Below are positions 34,568 to 50,002 of a stretch of DNA of 64,000 nucleotides, piece by piece; the stretch's first letter is position 1, and every line of letters starts with the position of its first letter. Origin of the DNA: Psilocybe azurescens (Eukaryota; Basidiomycota; Agaricomycetes; Agaricales; Agrocybaceae); NCBI GenBank assembly GCA_023853785.1, contig JAJIRX010000829.1, positions 310,001 to 374,000 of the forward strand, in the 5' to 3' direction. Made by a program: the position numbers and the translations under genes. Under the pieces are notes generated by a model. The model saw only the letters and a list, made by a program, of their open reading frames with translations. It ran no database searches and was not told where the DNA came from.

Positions 34568-36125
34568 ATGGTCTTCCTCGGAAAGCCACCTCATATACAG
34601 ATAAACTTCTCCCTCGAGCAAGGGGAAGAGGATGATAATATCGCGCGCCTCAATTTTTGGAACTCTCCTAGTACCTCTCAGTGGTTCAACTACCACGGAT
34701 ACACATTGTATCAACGTGTCGGTAAATCTTCCACTATTTATCCAACATACCCCCCCGAATGTGACTTCAACAATGCTGGTCACCCCTACGCGTATTACGA
34801 TACAAATCTTGGTGGTCCAGGCTTACAACCACTTCGGACCTACGAGTCTCGAGTGAGTCCCCATCTTCGTTCTGTGTCGAGGTTGATTTCGGCATCTTGC
34901 TTGTTTTTCGAAAGGGCAAAGTCGCATATGCCCAAGATTCGTTAAATCGACACGTCGTCATCAAAATTGTGCCACTCGAATCACATGAATATCGTATCCT
35001 ACGATTTTTACATCAACAAAGGCTAGAAACGTTGAAAGGAAACTGCATTATACCAGTATTAGATATGCTGCCCATCGAAGGATTTTGTTTTGTAGTGATG
35101 CCACGGTAATGTTCTATCTTAAACATCGAGACTGCTGTTGCTAATCTGTAGGTTCTAAGATGGGGCGACTCGATTAACATGCCATATATGCAAAATATTC
35201 AGCAAGTCGTTGCAATAATACACTCGATGCTGAAGGTGCACTGTGTGACCTGGTAGCCTTTTATTGTACCTGACCGTCGGAAACAGGGCTTGGCCTATTT
35301 GCACGAGCACAATATCGTGCACGGTGTCAGTCCTTTTATTTCTGGTCTCTGGGAATCCTGGCTTATAATTCATAGGACATTGCACTGAGAAACGTCGTGA
35401 TGAACCATTTCACTGCCGAAATTTTATTATACAGTGATACACGAAGATATCTCCGCTCACAGCAACGTATCTTGTATGCGATCATCGATTTTGACTGCTC
35501 TACTATGCTTCCTTCGGAAGCGGACAGAAACAACTTTCGACTTCCCTATTATAAGTCGTGGGGCACCTTCCGCCTGATCAAAGACACAGATGCGGGCGAG
35601 TTTGATTTCAATCCTTTTATCTTCGATGTAGGTGTTATGGGTTCATTGCTGTGCATGGAATACCAGGTCAGTGACATCTCACGGCAGTTTTCAAAATATT
35701 TAATCTTTCTGTAGCATATGTCACAACGGCTGCCCATGTTGGCTCCCCTTCTGGATAGAATGACCACATGGGAGCTTGATCGCCGATTCACAGCGTCTGA
35801 AGCCCTTCACTTCTTTGAAGATCGCCTGTCTGAGGTCACGGATGAACAATTGCAGCTATGCATCTATGAAGAGCGCGACAAGACACAGATACTGTACGAC
35901 AAGTATGACAGGTGGGAAGGTCTATCTCCTGATTTCTTGAACAAATGGGCAGCGTATAGAACCCCGCCTCTACCTTGGTACATGCGTTATATGCGTCGAC
36001 TTTACGAGGCTGAGATCAGGTACTTCGAGCATATTATTCCACAAGTCAGATTATTCTTTTACAGACTCCTTTCTCTTCCACGTCAAATGCTGGGAATAAT
36101 TGCTCGATCGAAAATTGCTATATGA
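34568..36125 (+). CDS. Kinase-like protein, copy 3 (apparently intact)
   Basis: Six exons mirror copy 1 and stay open to the TGA ending at 36125; about 430 residues. The start MVFLGKPPHIQINF is chosen because it aligns with the second ATG of copy 1 and the acceptor needed for an earlier exon is missing. Motifs: VVIKIV, VVMPRWGDSINMPYM (hinge-like, reached through an acceptor at CTAAG), HEHNIVHGDIALRNV, AIIDFDCSTM and RRFTASEAL. The HRD to HGD and DFG to DFD replacements match copy 1, so they are family traits rather than decay. Its 3' flank is shared with copy 1, while the HET pseudogene follows 770 bases later. Confidence 0.75.
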
Positions 36126-36895
36126 TTTATCAACACCTTTCTATCCTTATCTCTTGCTTTCCCCGTTTGTCTTTACCCAACGTTCATTGTAAATGCTCAG
36201 ATACTCGTTTCTAGACCAAATCTGTAACACTTATCAAGTAGCTATGCCCTTAATACTATATCTTGACTGTTCTGACCGAGCCGAGTCAGTTTCGAGTTCT
36301 ATAACCTATATGGACGCGTCTTGGCCCCGGTCGTGCTGCTCAAATAATTTCTTTCTGGGATCTTCGTAATGCCACTGTGATTATGTGGATTGGGTGTGAT
36401 TATACATAGTATTTGAGTGAAAGCACAACTTGCTCCAAAAGCTAAGCAACAGAGTTGAAATTGTAATAGTCAAAATGCATCTGTGAGTTTAATATCTGTC
36501 AGTAGATCAGCTAAGCCAGTTATTGTAGCAGTTATATTCGAGAAAAGTAATAATAACTGTTTTTCTTTTCTTATTGATTTATGTCTATTGGGGCTTGGCC
36601 CATGCAGACTAATACAAACAAGATAATGGTACACTGCGCACTTCTCTCTTGTCCCGTGAGCTCCGTGTACACTGTTAAGATAGACCTATAGCGATCCCCT
36701 CCCTAATAATAACTGTGTCACCGGCAGCCAAATTTCACCGGAGAACTCGTAGATAAACAACGAGATGATGGATACCACATTCCTCGAATCACCGTAGAGC
36801 TCATATTCGTACTTGGTTTATCAATCTCCCCTAAAAGACGCTCTTAGAACCGGCCCACCTCTCGGTATTCCCAGTTACCACATACGATATTCAGT

Positions 36896-39218
36896 ATGCC
36901 TATTAGCGCAAGGCTGCTTCAAAAGATTATTGAGGTCGGTGATGACCCAAACAACTGGGAATCTGAATCCGATAACGGCGACGGTGAAGACGAGACTCGC
37001 ATCACATTCCCTGAGCTTTTACCGGTACCAAACTTGTCGAAACCCAACGATAGTCTTTGCGATACCTGTAGATCGCTCAACCTTGCACCGAGACAATTTG
37101 TTGTTCTCCCCAACGATGGCGAAACCACGAATGTACCTGACGATCCCAACATTAAGCTGGGTACCGTGAAGGATATCAAAAACAAATCCAACTGTCCTTT
37201 TTGCCGTTTGGTCTTGAAGGCTCTTTTCAAAGACGAGATCGTGGAAGTCGAGGACGGAGAGCCAGTGGAAGTTGTGATAAGTTGGACCAGACGGTCCGCG
37301 CCCTGATCCCGATCAACCTTGGCATCATATTCCACAAATTCGCGTTCTTAGGCCCTACGTACAGAAAGTAGGGGTGGATTTATCAATATGGAGAAGTACA
37401 ATATGTTTCCCGATATTACGCTACTCGCCAACGATGCTCCTACGCCTTCAAAATCCTGCTTCGCTAGGCTGATCAAGGACTAAATTGACTTTGGAATGGT
37501 GAAAAATTGGTTCGCGATGTGCCACGAGGGTCATGCCGATTTTTGCAACCAGTCGAAAATGCTCGCGATCACGAAATTACAGATCCAGCGAACGAAATCC
37601 CCTCTTTTCGCCTCATCGACGTCGTTGATAACTGCATCATACCTGCTCCGCATAACTGCCAATATATCGCATTGAGCTATGTCTGGGGGCAATCGATGCT
37701 TCTACTATCCTCAGATTGCTCAAATCCAACGTTTCCGACTTGCGTATACCGGGAGTCCTCGCAAAAAAAAGAAAATCACGAGAAAATTCCGGCCACAGTT
37801 CGAGACGCAATGCAAGTTGTTAGAGAGCTCGGCTTTCGCTATATGTGGACCGACAGCCTGTGCATCATTCAGGATGATACGGGTTTTATAGGAAGTACTA
37901 AGATGGACGCAATCTCGAAGATGGATTTGGTTTATGGAACCGCATATGCGACATGGTCTCCCTGGACTTCATCCTGGAAGTCGAGGAGTATCACAACCCA
38001 TTGAAGAAATTGGTCCTGGATTTAGACTTGCTTTCAAACCGAGAGCGGGGGATTTAATTGGCGGCTCTGTTCACAGCACCAGAGCGTGGACGTGAGTAAT
38101 CCCATTCAATTGATAAGTCAATGTGACGAAGTATGCGCAGTTTTCAAGAGAGATTGTTCGCAAAACGCAACCTTACATTCATTGGTGGACAAATTGTGTT
38201 TGGCTGTCGAAAAGCACCTGAATGGCGCGAGGATCAAGTTTTCGAAGATCAGCACAGAAAGACTCATGGAGTCGTAGGGTCCCGTAACAAGGATCCAAAC
38301 GACATAGGAGAATTTGAAGGACTGATTCAGAGTTATCCTGGACTTGCACTTACGTTCCGTGAAGACATTTACAACGCATTTGCCGGATTAACGCGCTACT
38401 TCAAGACAGATTTGAAAGCTACTTTGTGTCACGGAATTCCTGATAAATATTTCGACTGGTTCCTTATCTGGGGCCCCTTAGACGCTCAAATTCGTCAACC
38501 TGATGCGCCAAGCTGGTAGGGCTGGAGTGGTTCTCCGTTCCCACGTATCTGGGACTGGTATGATCGTAGCATATCTAGGATTCGAGCAGCACAACGAAAG
38601 CGCACATGGGTTATCTGGTATCAAAGGAGGGCTCATGATTCTGAAGATTGCATCCGCATATGGACACCAAAGGCCGATGTAGCGTCGCCTTCCCGTGCTC
38701 CAAGAAATTTCTACGGCGGCCATGTTCAACAACGCTTCCCATTCGATTGTACGCGGACGGAACCAACTCCTCGATTACTGGCCGGCGCCCCAAAGTATAT
38801 CCACGACACTTATAATCCAAACCCTGGATCGGGGTTCTTACAGTTTTGGACTGTTTTTGCGATGTTCAAGCTCGATCAAGCATCCACCCCCTCACCTCAA
38901 ACCGAAGCTCAAAAGTGGATACACCCATCTTGGTATATTCGGGAATGGCGATCGAGAATTGGGTAATATATTTGTTCATCCGGACTGGTGTAAAAGAATG
39001 TCCCTAAAGCTCACGAGTTCATTCTTATATGCGAAGGACGAGATGAGAGGGCCCAGAATGGTAGGATAGACGACGAGCCTGGCTGGAGATATATGGTCAT
39101 GCTGATTGAATGGCACGGTGAGTGGGCCGAGCGTGTGGCTGTTGGGTGGATCAAGAAGCGATATTTGACCAACGCGCTGGGAGATGGGCCAGTGTGGAAG
39201 GAGATTATTTTGGGCTAG
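36896..39218 (+). pseudogene. HET-domain (heterokaryon incompatibility) gene, decayed
   Basis: The reading begins MPISARLLQKIIEVGDDPNN, with CDTCRSLNLAPRQ and CPFCRLVLKALF zinc-like cysteine pairs. The HET core is split over frames: FRLIDVVDNCIIPAP, QYIALSYVWGQ, ATVRDAMQVVRELGFRYMWTDSLCIIQDD and RAWTFQERL. A long C-terminal region then runs to WKEIILG. Breaks: frame slips near 37290, 37360 and 37550; a TAA at 37481-37483 inside the RLIKD/IDFG stretch; and a deletion near 37953, where YAT joins GLPGLHPGSRG and the usual connecting residues are missing. Several kinds of damage make a true pseudogene likely. HET proteins normally trigger cell death on meeting non-self. Confidence 0.8.
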
Positions 39219-39814
39219 GATGGACGGCAGAACCTCTAACTATGTCGTTCCGTCGTCAGTTCCCGAATATCTTGTACCAACTACTACCAAGTACCCATAG
39301 TCTTGGCTGATATGTAACATCAACTTGTGTAAAATTAGTAAATTTGAACTATGAACCACTGTTTCAAGGGTTTGCAATTGGGTCGAGGAATAGGAATAGG
39401 TCGATACACTTACAGCAAATATTAGGCGCCCGTGCTTCGATAGTGCTTGTCCAACGCTTAGCTGGCACACGGGCCACGCCAAATGTCTCTTGAGCACTGG
39501 CAACCTCGAAACTCGATGGAACGGATTTAGGATACCATGATTCTATGCAATTATGGTTTAACATGTAACGCAGTGTCCGGAATGTAAAATGATAGTACGT
39601 GTTCGACAACTTAAAACGAAAGGCATGGAAGAAGTTCGTGATGGTATGGGTTCCAAGAAAGGAATAATGAAGAAAAGGGGAGGGCCACCAAGTGATAAAG
39701 AAAAGAGAAAAGAGACAAAGTCCATCGAAAGCGAATGTAATACGAATTTTTAATTTTGATTGAAAAGGATCCGATTGATAGACCGTTGATGACCGCCTTG
39801 CGCGACGTCATATC

Positions 39815-40284
39815 CCGCTGTCTTTACGCAATGTTTACCGTATAGTTGTTCAATGCTCGACTACTCGGTCATAGAACATATATGCTATCTGTAGTTATAC
39901 CTTACCCTCCATAAAGCACGGTATTGAAAATGTATGGCGATAATAAGGAGTGACTGTATACGCATTCTGCGCAACTGTTTTTCCCGAGTCGACTCAGCTT
40001 GAACTCCGAGTCAGTTGAATTTGACCGCAGAATGATCAAAGTCCCTCAAGTAGAGTGTCATTTACCGCGTACGCGAAACCAACTTGTGAAACAAGCCTGG
40101 AATTGCTTGGATCGTATCAGCACTTCAATGCTGACATTCAAGTTGGCTGGAGTCGGATATACCGTGAACCTTTCCATAATAATTTGCCAGCAGACTACAA
40201 ACAAAACCTTGACAAGTCTAGCGATTGTCGGCCTATACAAATTTCGAGTTGCTTTACCAACCACACAAACAACTTTTGATTATT
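39815..40284. repeat. Second copy of the kinase 3' flank, next to aldo-keto reductase B
   Basis: Matches 32080-32546 (between kinase copy 2 and reductase A), including the palindrome-bearing CCGAGTCGACTCAGC at about 39985. No kinase gene precedes it here; the HET pseudogene does. Confidence 0.8.
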
Positions 40285-41859
40285 TTACGCGACCTTTGCG
40301 AAGAAACTCTCCCAACCAAGCTGTTCTAGTGTCCAGCCCCAGACCTGTTTTGTTTGAGGGTCCGCTGCGTTGCATATACGCTGGCCACGGTCGAGATGCC
40401 ATATCTTTGCGAGATCCACTTCGGAAATGTTGGGTATCTAAGATGTACGCGTCAGAATTCTCATGAATAGTAGACACAGAGAGAAAAGAGTTTACGGTCA
40501 GGTTCTCCTTCTGTCTGGTGCTATCTTTGCTGGTAGGTACAAGGACAGTTTTGCGCGAGACGTGCCAGGCCAAAATAACCTGGGTGGGGGTTACTTTGTA
40601 TTTCTCGGCTAGGCTGACGATGAGCGGATCGCCTCGGACGACACTGTACCCTACACAAGTTTGTATCAAACAACACTTCAATAACGCAGTAATTGAAGAG
40701 TTCTAGAACGACGCTGACCGCTTGGGGTGTACGCGGTGAGTACGATGCCTTTTCTTGTGCAGTAGTCGCGGAGGTCGTTCTGTGCCAGATAAGGATGTAA
40801 CCTACGACAATCAATTGGTTAGTTATCTGTTGGTGCTTCATTGGTTCCACTGGGACAGTGTTGAAATCTTAGGCTTACTCGACTTGATTCACGGCCGGCA
40901 CAATCTTGGCGGTCGTAAAGAGCTGTTCCAATCTAACGGACAGGAAAATCAGGTATTCAGGGGTCAACACTCTCTTTCAATGTTTTGATCAGACGTACGT
41001 TTTGACAGAGAAGTTACTGACGCCAATCGCCCTCACTTTCCCTGTGTCGAGAAGCTTCTCCACCTCGGCCCAAGTATCGTTGAACGATACATTGGATTCG
41101 GTCTTATACGATCCATCGGGGTTCTTGGGCATGTCGTTGCCTTCATAATATGCAATAGGTTGGGGCCAGTGCACGAGATACTATTTGAGCAATACATGTC
41201 AAGAGAGTTAGTGCGCTGATGACTTCACAGAACCAAAAATAGTCGTACCAAATCGATGTAGCCAGTTCCCAGGTCCGCCAGGCTCTCTTCAAAGGATTCT
41301 CGCACCCGAGTCTGATGATGCCAACTGACATATAAAGGCCATTAGTCCTCAAGTTCAAGGATATGAGGCCAACTGCAACTCACGGTAGCTTAGTGGTAAC
41401 AAAAATATCCTCCCGAGGGATCCCCGACTCCTTGATCGCTTGCCCGACTGCCTTCTCAGTTCCTTGAAATTTCAATTATCACATTAACAACAGTGCAATA
41501 TGGGCGTCTTTATATAGTGACAGACTCACGATACCCCCAAGCGGTGTCGATATGCCGGAAGCCGTTCTAGATCATGCGAAGAAATAGTCATTTACTGCCT
41601 GTACGTAGGCTCTTGTGTGGACAGATGCTTGCCTGTATTGCACTGAGAACCCAGCCTTTCACCGCACCTTGAGCTTTATCATTATCTGGTGGAGCGTACG
41701 AGCCGGTTGCTGTCAATGTTTCACAACAACGATCAGTTGATTTTCTCAGAGCTTCCCGGGCAAGATTTTTTGATGGTATGCAGGAAGTAATAAACCACAC
41801 TCACCTAGCAGAGGTATGTCTACGCCGTTGTTGAGTGTGATTTTCAAATTCGCAGACAT
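40285..41859 (-). CDS. Aldo-keto reductase copy B (apparently intact)
   Basis: About a dozen short exons give roughly 310 residues. It starts [18 protein letters not shown]. Catalytic residues are all present: [13 protein letters not shown] (Asp, Tyr), IFVTTKL (Lys) and YLVHW (His). Further markers are [56 protein letters not shown], the cofactor-binding [16 protein letters not shown] and the end [20 protein letters not shown]. The intron at [14 protein letters not shown] splices cleanly, unlike in copy A. It should be a cytosolic NADPH-dependent carbonyl reductase of the Gcy1/xylose reductase type; the substrate is unknown. It has its own upstream region with a TATA box. Confidence 0.8.
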
Positions 41860-41980
41860 GCTCGATACTGAACAGATGGATGGGTGAACGAGTACAATCT
41901 AACAATCTTTGGATGGGAAAATAGTGAGTAGATTCAAACTGGGGAACGTGTGTGAGTAAATCCCGAGAGGATTGCTCAAG

Positions 41981-41989
41981 TATATATAC
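41981..41989 (-). promoter_or_regulatory. TATA box of aldo-keto reductase B
   Basis: TATATATAC lies about 125 bases upstream of the ATG at 41859. It is absent from copy A, whose upstream sequence is unrelated. Confidence 0.5.
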
Positions 41990-41999
41990 GTTTTCCTGA

Positions 42000-42955
42000 G
42001 AAGCCTCTTGATCTAAGATAGTCTGAGGCACTGCTAAGTTTACTCAGCCCTACTTCGACCTGTTATCGTGAGGAATAGTAATCATATGCCGCATGAATCA
42101 GCCTTTCTCCCATTATTAATGATAGTCTTGACTGAGTCCGGTGACACCAACCTTGCGCAACCCCTATCTAAGGTATGGCGACATACGTCATTACGGGGTA
42201 TTAAGAGGCAATTTGCGGCAACCGGGCTCCGGAGCGTGACTATCGCGGTCACTGTCAGTATCAAATTAGGGGAGTGCGCTCGTCTACCAAGCACATATGT
42301 ACGACAAATTATACATACTCAAAATAGAAGAACGCTTCGCTATGCCAGTGCCTGGCATTCTATGATGAGCTGTGCTCTCCGCTCGCCGCTTTTAAAGTTC
42401 TCACGGGGTGACCATCAAAAAGCCAGAGGATCACGTGGGACTAGACATTTTGGCATCAGCAGTAGAGAGGGGGAGCAAGCTCCCCAATTACAGCGCGTCT
42501 GTTGCTCAACAACGCGTTTCTACACATCGACGCGTCGCGTTGCAATCAACTTGTGATGATCTTTAAATACTCAATGGTGTTTATTTTTCAACTCTTTCGC
42601 AGTACATTGGCTATCAATTATATATCGCTTGGATTCTTAGTGGTGTTGGGCAATTGCATGCCGGCCCCTTCAATTAGATTGATGTTCAAGGACGCAAATT
42701 TTTACAAAAGTGGTTACTGGCATAGCGAGATGAGGTGTTGAATTAGCTTCTATCCATATATATCTACCCATAATCATAATAAAACACATTACAAAAGAAA
42801 AAGAAAAAAGGAAAGCATAATTTAAACAAGAAAAAGAGCCGTATCAGTATCGTCGGTAGTACCATCTATTATAGAACATAGCGTATAAAAGGTATCATCG
42901 TCACCCCCCTCCCCCTTCCCCCTCCTAAGTCATCACCCTTGCTCACACCGACCTA
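42000..42955. other. Intergenic, no gene supported
   Basis: The open frame at 42068-42556 has no domain or splice support. The last 200 bases turn A-rich, then C-rich, at the edge of the GC-rich block. Confidence 0.45.
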
Positions 42956-45677
42956 CTAATCAAACCCAAAATCCTCCCGCCCCTCGCTCCGCGCCCGCGT
43001 CCCCGCACCAAACGCCGCATTCCGGCCATGCGTGCGCCCGCGCCCGCTCACATACGCCGCGCTGCCCCTCTTCGCGTGCAGCGCGCTCGCCTTCGACCCT
43101 CTGGAGCGGAAGTCGTAGCTCCCCGCGTGCGAAGACGACGCGCGCTTATGCGACGAGGGCCGGGAAAACGACGACTCCTCCGACTCAAAAGCAGCGTTAT
43201 TGTCGGAGGAGGAGGAGGAAGAGTCACCGAGCTGGCGGTTGTACCCGTACGCGCCCTCGCCGCGCCCGTTGCGCGACGAGTAGCGCGCGGCGAACGCCCT
43301 CGCCGCCGCTCTCCCACGCGCTCTCGCGGCTCTGCGCGTACTGCCCCGCGTTGGAGAACGCGCGCCCCTGCCGCGCGCCCTTCGGGTACCCGTAGCCGCT
43401 GTTGTCGCTGCCGTTGGAGAACGGGGACGAGCGCGAGGAGAAGTGGCCGGAGATCGAGTCGCGCGTGTCGTTCTGCTGGTATCGGTCCCCGCCTTGGTAT
43501 CCGCCTCCGCCGCCATAGCCTGAGCGCGCATTGCGCCCATACCCGCCACCCCCTCCGAACGAGCTGTTGCCCGCGTTCCGCCCGTACCGTATGCTCCCGC
43601 CGCTCGCCGCCGCCCCGCTCACCATCGCCTCGAGGTTGCGGCTCAGGTACGGCGCGCGGTCGAGCCCCACATCTCGACCCACTGCGTCTTCAGGCCCTGC
43701 ACCACCTCGTGGATGCCCAGCCCCTGCTCGCCCGCCTTCCCGAGGAAGAAGCCGACCTGCGACGAGAACGCCGTGCGCACGTCGTCCATCCGCTCGTTGT
43801 CCCCGTAGCGCACGCCGCCCGCGCCCGCGCTCCCGGAGCCGCCGTTCGCGAAGGCGGTGGCGATCTCGACCGCGCTCGTCTGCAGCTCCGCGATGCGCGC
43901 GGTGCCGAAGCGGCTCCCGCCCGCCGCGAGCGCGCGCTCGTGCAGCTCCGCGGCGGTCTGCTCCTGCGTCACGGGCTTCAGGCCGACGTCCGCGAGCTTG
44001 CTCCTTACGAAGTTCATCTCCCAGGGCATGAGTACGAGGTCGCCGCGGCCCTCGCGGCTCGCGCCGCGCCCCGTGCGCCCGACGCGGTGCACGTACACGT
44101 CGCGGCCGGACGGGCACCCGACCTGCACGACGCGCGTGACGCCCGGGTAGTCGACGCCGCGCGCGGACACGTCCGACGTGACAAGGATGGACGACGGCGC
44201 GGCGGACGTGCGGAAGGCCTGCGACACGCGCTGGCGCGCCTTCATGTCGCGCTTCGAGTGGATCTCGAACAGCGCGACGTGCGACTGCGGCGCGGGCAGC
44301 AGGGCCAGCGATTTGCGGAGCAGCGCGGAGAAGAGCATCACCATGTTCGTGGTGCTGAGGAAGATGATGATCTTGGAGGCGGAGGGCTTTCCGGCGGCGG
44401 AGGGGGAGGCGCGCTGCATGTGCGCGGGCGTGCTGAGCTTGCCCGGGTACGCGAGCTGGTCGTTCGCGATGAGGCGCAGCACGTGCGGGAGCACGTCGGC
44501 GCCGGAGCGGAGGACGGTGTGGTACTGCGGGATGTGCGCGTGCACGGGCGAGTCGTCGTGCGCGACGCAGTTGACGAATTTGTGGGTCGGTGAGAGGGAG
44601 GCCTGGGCGATTTGCTGGATGGCGCGCGAGACGGTCGCGCTGAAGAGGAAGGTCTGGCGTTGGGGCTGCGGGGGCATGTAGGTCAGCAGGCGGGTGATGT
44701 CGTCCCGGAAGCCCATGTCCAGGAGGGTGTCGGCTTCGTCTAGGATGAGCTATTTTTGTTTTTATTAGTTTGGTGATTTTTAGGATGAGGATAGGCAGGG
44801 ACGACTTACGAGGTTGCAGGTGGAGATGGCGTCTGCGACGGCGGGTTCAGAGGCGAGGAGGTCGAGGATGCGGCCGGGGGTGGCGACGACGATGTCCTTC
44901 CTGCCGCGCCACTCGCGCAGCTGACGGCTTTTGCTCTCGCCCCCGAGCAGGATCTGTGTCTGCCACCCCGGGTGGTGCACGGTGAGGTTGCTTGCCTCGA
45001 CAGCGATCTGGGACGCGAGCTCGCGAGTCGGGGAGATGATAAGGCAGCCGACGTTCTGGCGCGCGAACGAGGCCTCCGCGCGGAGCTGATCCGCTTGACT
45101 GAGCTTGACGCCCGTACGCTGGGCTGCAACGCTCGCGCTGTGTGCGGCGAGGGCCTTGACGCGGGCCTCGATGGCGGGGACGAGGAAGGCCATGGTCTTG
45201 CCGGTGCCGGTCTTGGCTTTGACGAGCAGGTCGCGCGGATGCCCTGAGCCTGGGTGCTCGGTGTGCGGGAGGGAGAGGGTGGGGAGCATGGGCAGGATCT
45301 GGGCCTGCACGGGCGACATGTGGGTGTGCTTGAAGGGCCGCACGGTGATGGCTTTTAGGGTGTGGGGGTGGATGTGCTCGGCGAGGGTGTGGAAGGCGAG
45401 CGCGGGGTCCTTTTCGTCGACTGCTGCTGGTTCGTCTGGGAGCAGGTTGTTGATGGCGGTGAGGATGTCGGGTTTGGGGATGGGGGACGAGGCGGTAGCA
45501 GTGGTGGCGGTTGATGACCAGCGCAGCAGCTCCGATGGGAACAGACGACGCGGAAGTGCTGCAGTTCACATAAACATCAAAACATATATCAAAAGAAAGA
45601 AACTACTCACTGCTCCTGGTGAGAGCACACATCACAAAACGGCGGAGGACGGGGCGTGAGCGTAGCATGGCGCTCAT
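42956..45677 (-). CDS. mss116: Mitochondrial DEAD-box RNA helicase, Mss116 type
   Basis: The first exon encodes MSAMLRSRPVLRRFVMCALTRS, basic and free of acids, a good mitochondrial leader. The helicase core follows: AKTGTGKT (motif I), PTRELASQIA (Ia), TPGRILDLL (Ib), LILDEADTLLDMGF (II, DEAD, across an intron), FLFSATV (III), KIIIFLSTT (IV), LVTSDVSARGVDYPGV (V) and HRVGRTGRG (VI). A C-terminal domain with MPWEMNFVR and an Arg/Gly/Ser-rich tail (FGGGGGYGRN, YVSGRGRTHGRN) is as expected for Mss116-like splicing and translation helicases. Two opposite single-base slips, near C4 at 43665-43668 and near 43295-43310, put the tail in another frame and back. If the first is real, the protein would end at WGSTARRT without the tail. 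Confidence 0.85.
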
Positions 45678-45807
45678 GGTTGTAGAGCCCAGAAAGAAAC
45701 CGAAGATTTTTTTTCGTTAGCAATTTCATGCGTGGGAAAGTGTTAGATAATGGTAATTTTTTCTCTTCACTGTCTCTCCGTGTTCTGCAGGCTTATCACT
45801 CGCAAGA
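45678..45807. promoter_or_regulatory. Short bidirectional promoter, helicase / CTP synthase
   Basis: Only 130 bases separate the two divergent start codons, so the genes must share control elements or overlap in their leaders. Confidence 0.45.
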
Positions 45808-49131
<3,324 letters not shown>

Positions 49132-50002
49132 GGGGGATGGGGATGGAATGGGTGGGTGCAGAGGACGGATATAGATGAGGCGGAGGGGACGGATATAGAT
49201 GATGAGAAAAGAAGAAAGGATGGTTGATTTACTTACTGACGATTCTCTTGGTAACCTTATAGACATAGACTTGACATGCCATTTCACTTATTTTCGCCCC
49301 TTCACCCCTCCTCCACACTCCCACCTCCCTTCACCACCTCTCCTTCCTGCCTAACCCACCCCCATTCAAAAGAAACAGTATCCTTTCTTTATTAAGGCAC
49401 ATTTGGTTTCCATTTCTGCAATAGATGTATTTTGGTCGCTTTCCAGTCAATCTTAATCTTTCTTGTTTTTTATTTTGTTTTTGTTTCTGTTTTTGTAGCA
49501 AATAGTGCATAGGATCTTTCGGGATGGTAGTCTTGTTTAGAATACATGTAATTACAGTAGATACATACACAGTTTTTTTATCTTCGTTATCTGAGCGAAA
49601 TTTACAGGGTGAGACCACCCATGTTGAAAGTCCGGTTTTCTTTCAGGTTCGTTTATTGGATTCAAACTGGATCGATTGTGGATGATTCGCTTTTGAATTT
49701 GGAGGAGCTGCTCGTTTGTTGAGACTCCCCTCTGATCTCCCAGCGATAGGGTACAAGGGTATCGGTGTCGTTTCAGGTAATGTTCTTCGTAATGTTGTCG
49801 TTGTTAAGTGGGTAAGATGTCGCAGGCGACTATATAGCATAGCAAATTGTTTTCACGTTGAACAAATGGCGGTGCTGGAAAACCGATGTCGTTTAAACGA
49901 TTTCAAAGATGTCTTCGTCGTCATCAAGGTATCCTCCAAAATCTAGAAGGGCATCAAGCAAAAGTAAGTAAGGCACCGTGAATGCATAAAGCGAGGTTCG
50001 GT
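49132..50002. other. Intergenic, no gene seen
   Basis: Begins with a doubled GGACGGATATAGATGA motif after the CTP synthase stop. Composition returns to average. No supported gene. Confidence 0.45.

Noticed and set aside
42068..42556. 162-codon open frame beside aldo-keto reductase B
   Set aside because: No domain, and it lies in the upstream region of the reductase.
43028..44593. 521-codon open frame opposite the helicase
   Set aside because: Antisense shadow caused by high GC; the minus strand carries all helicase motifs.
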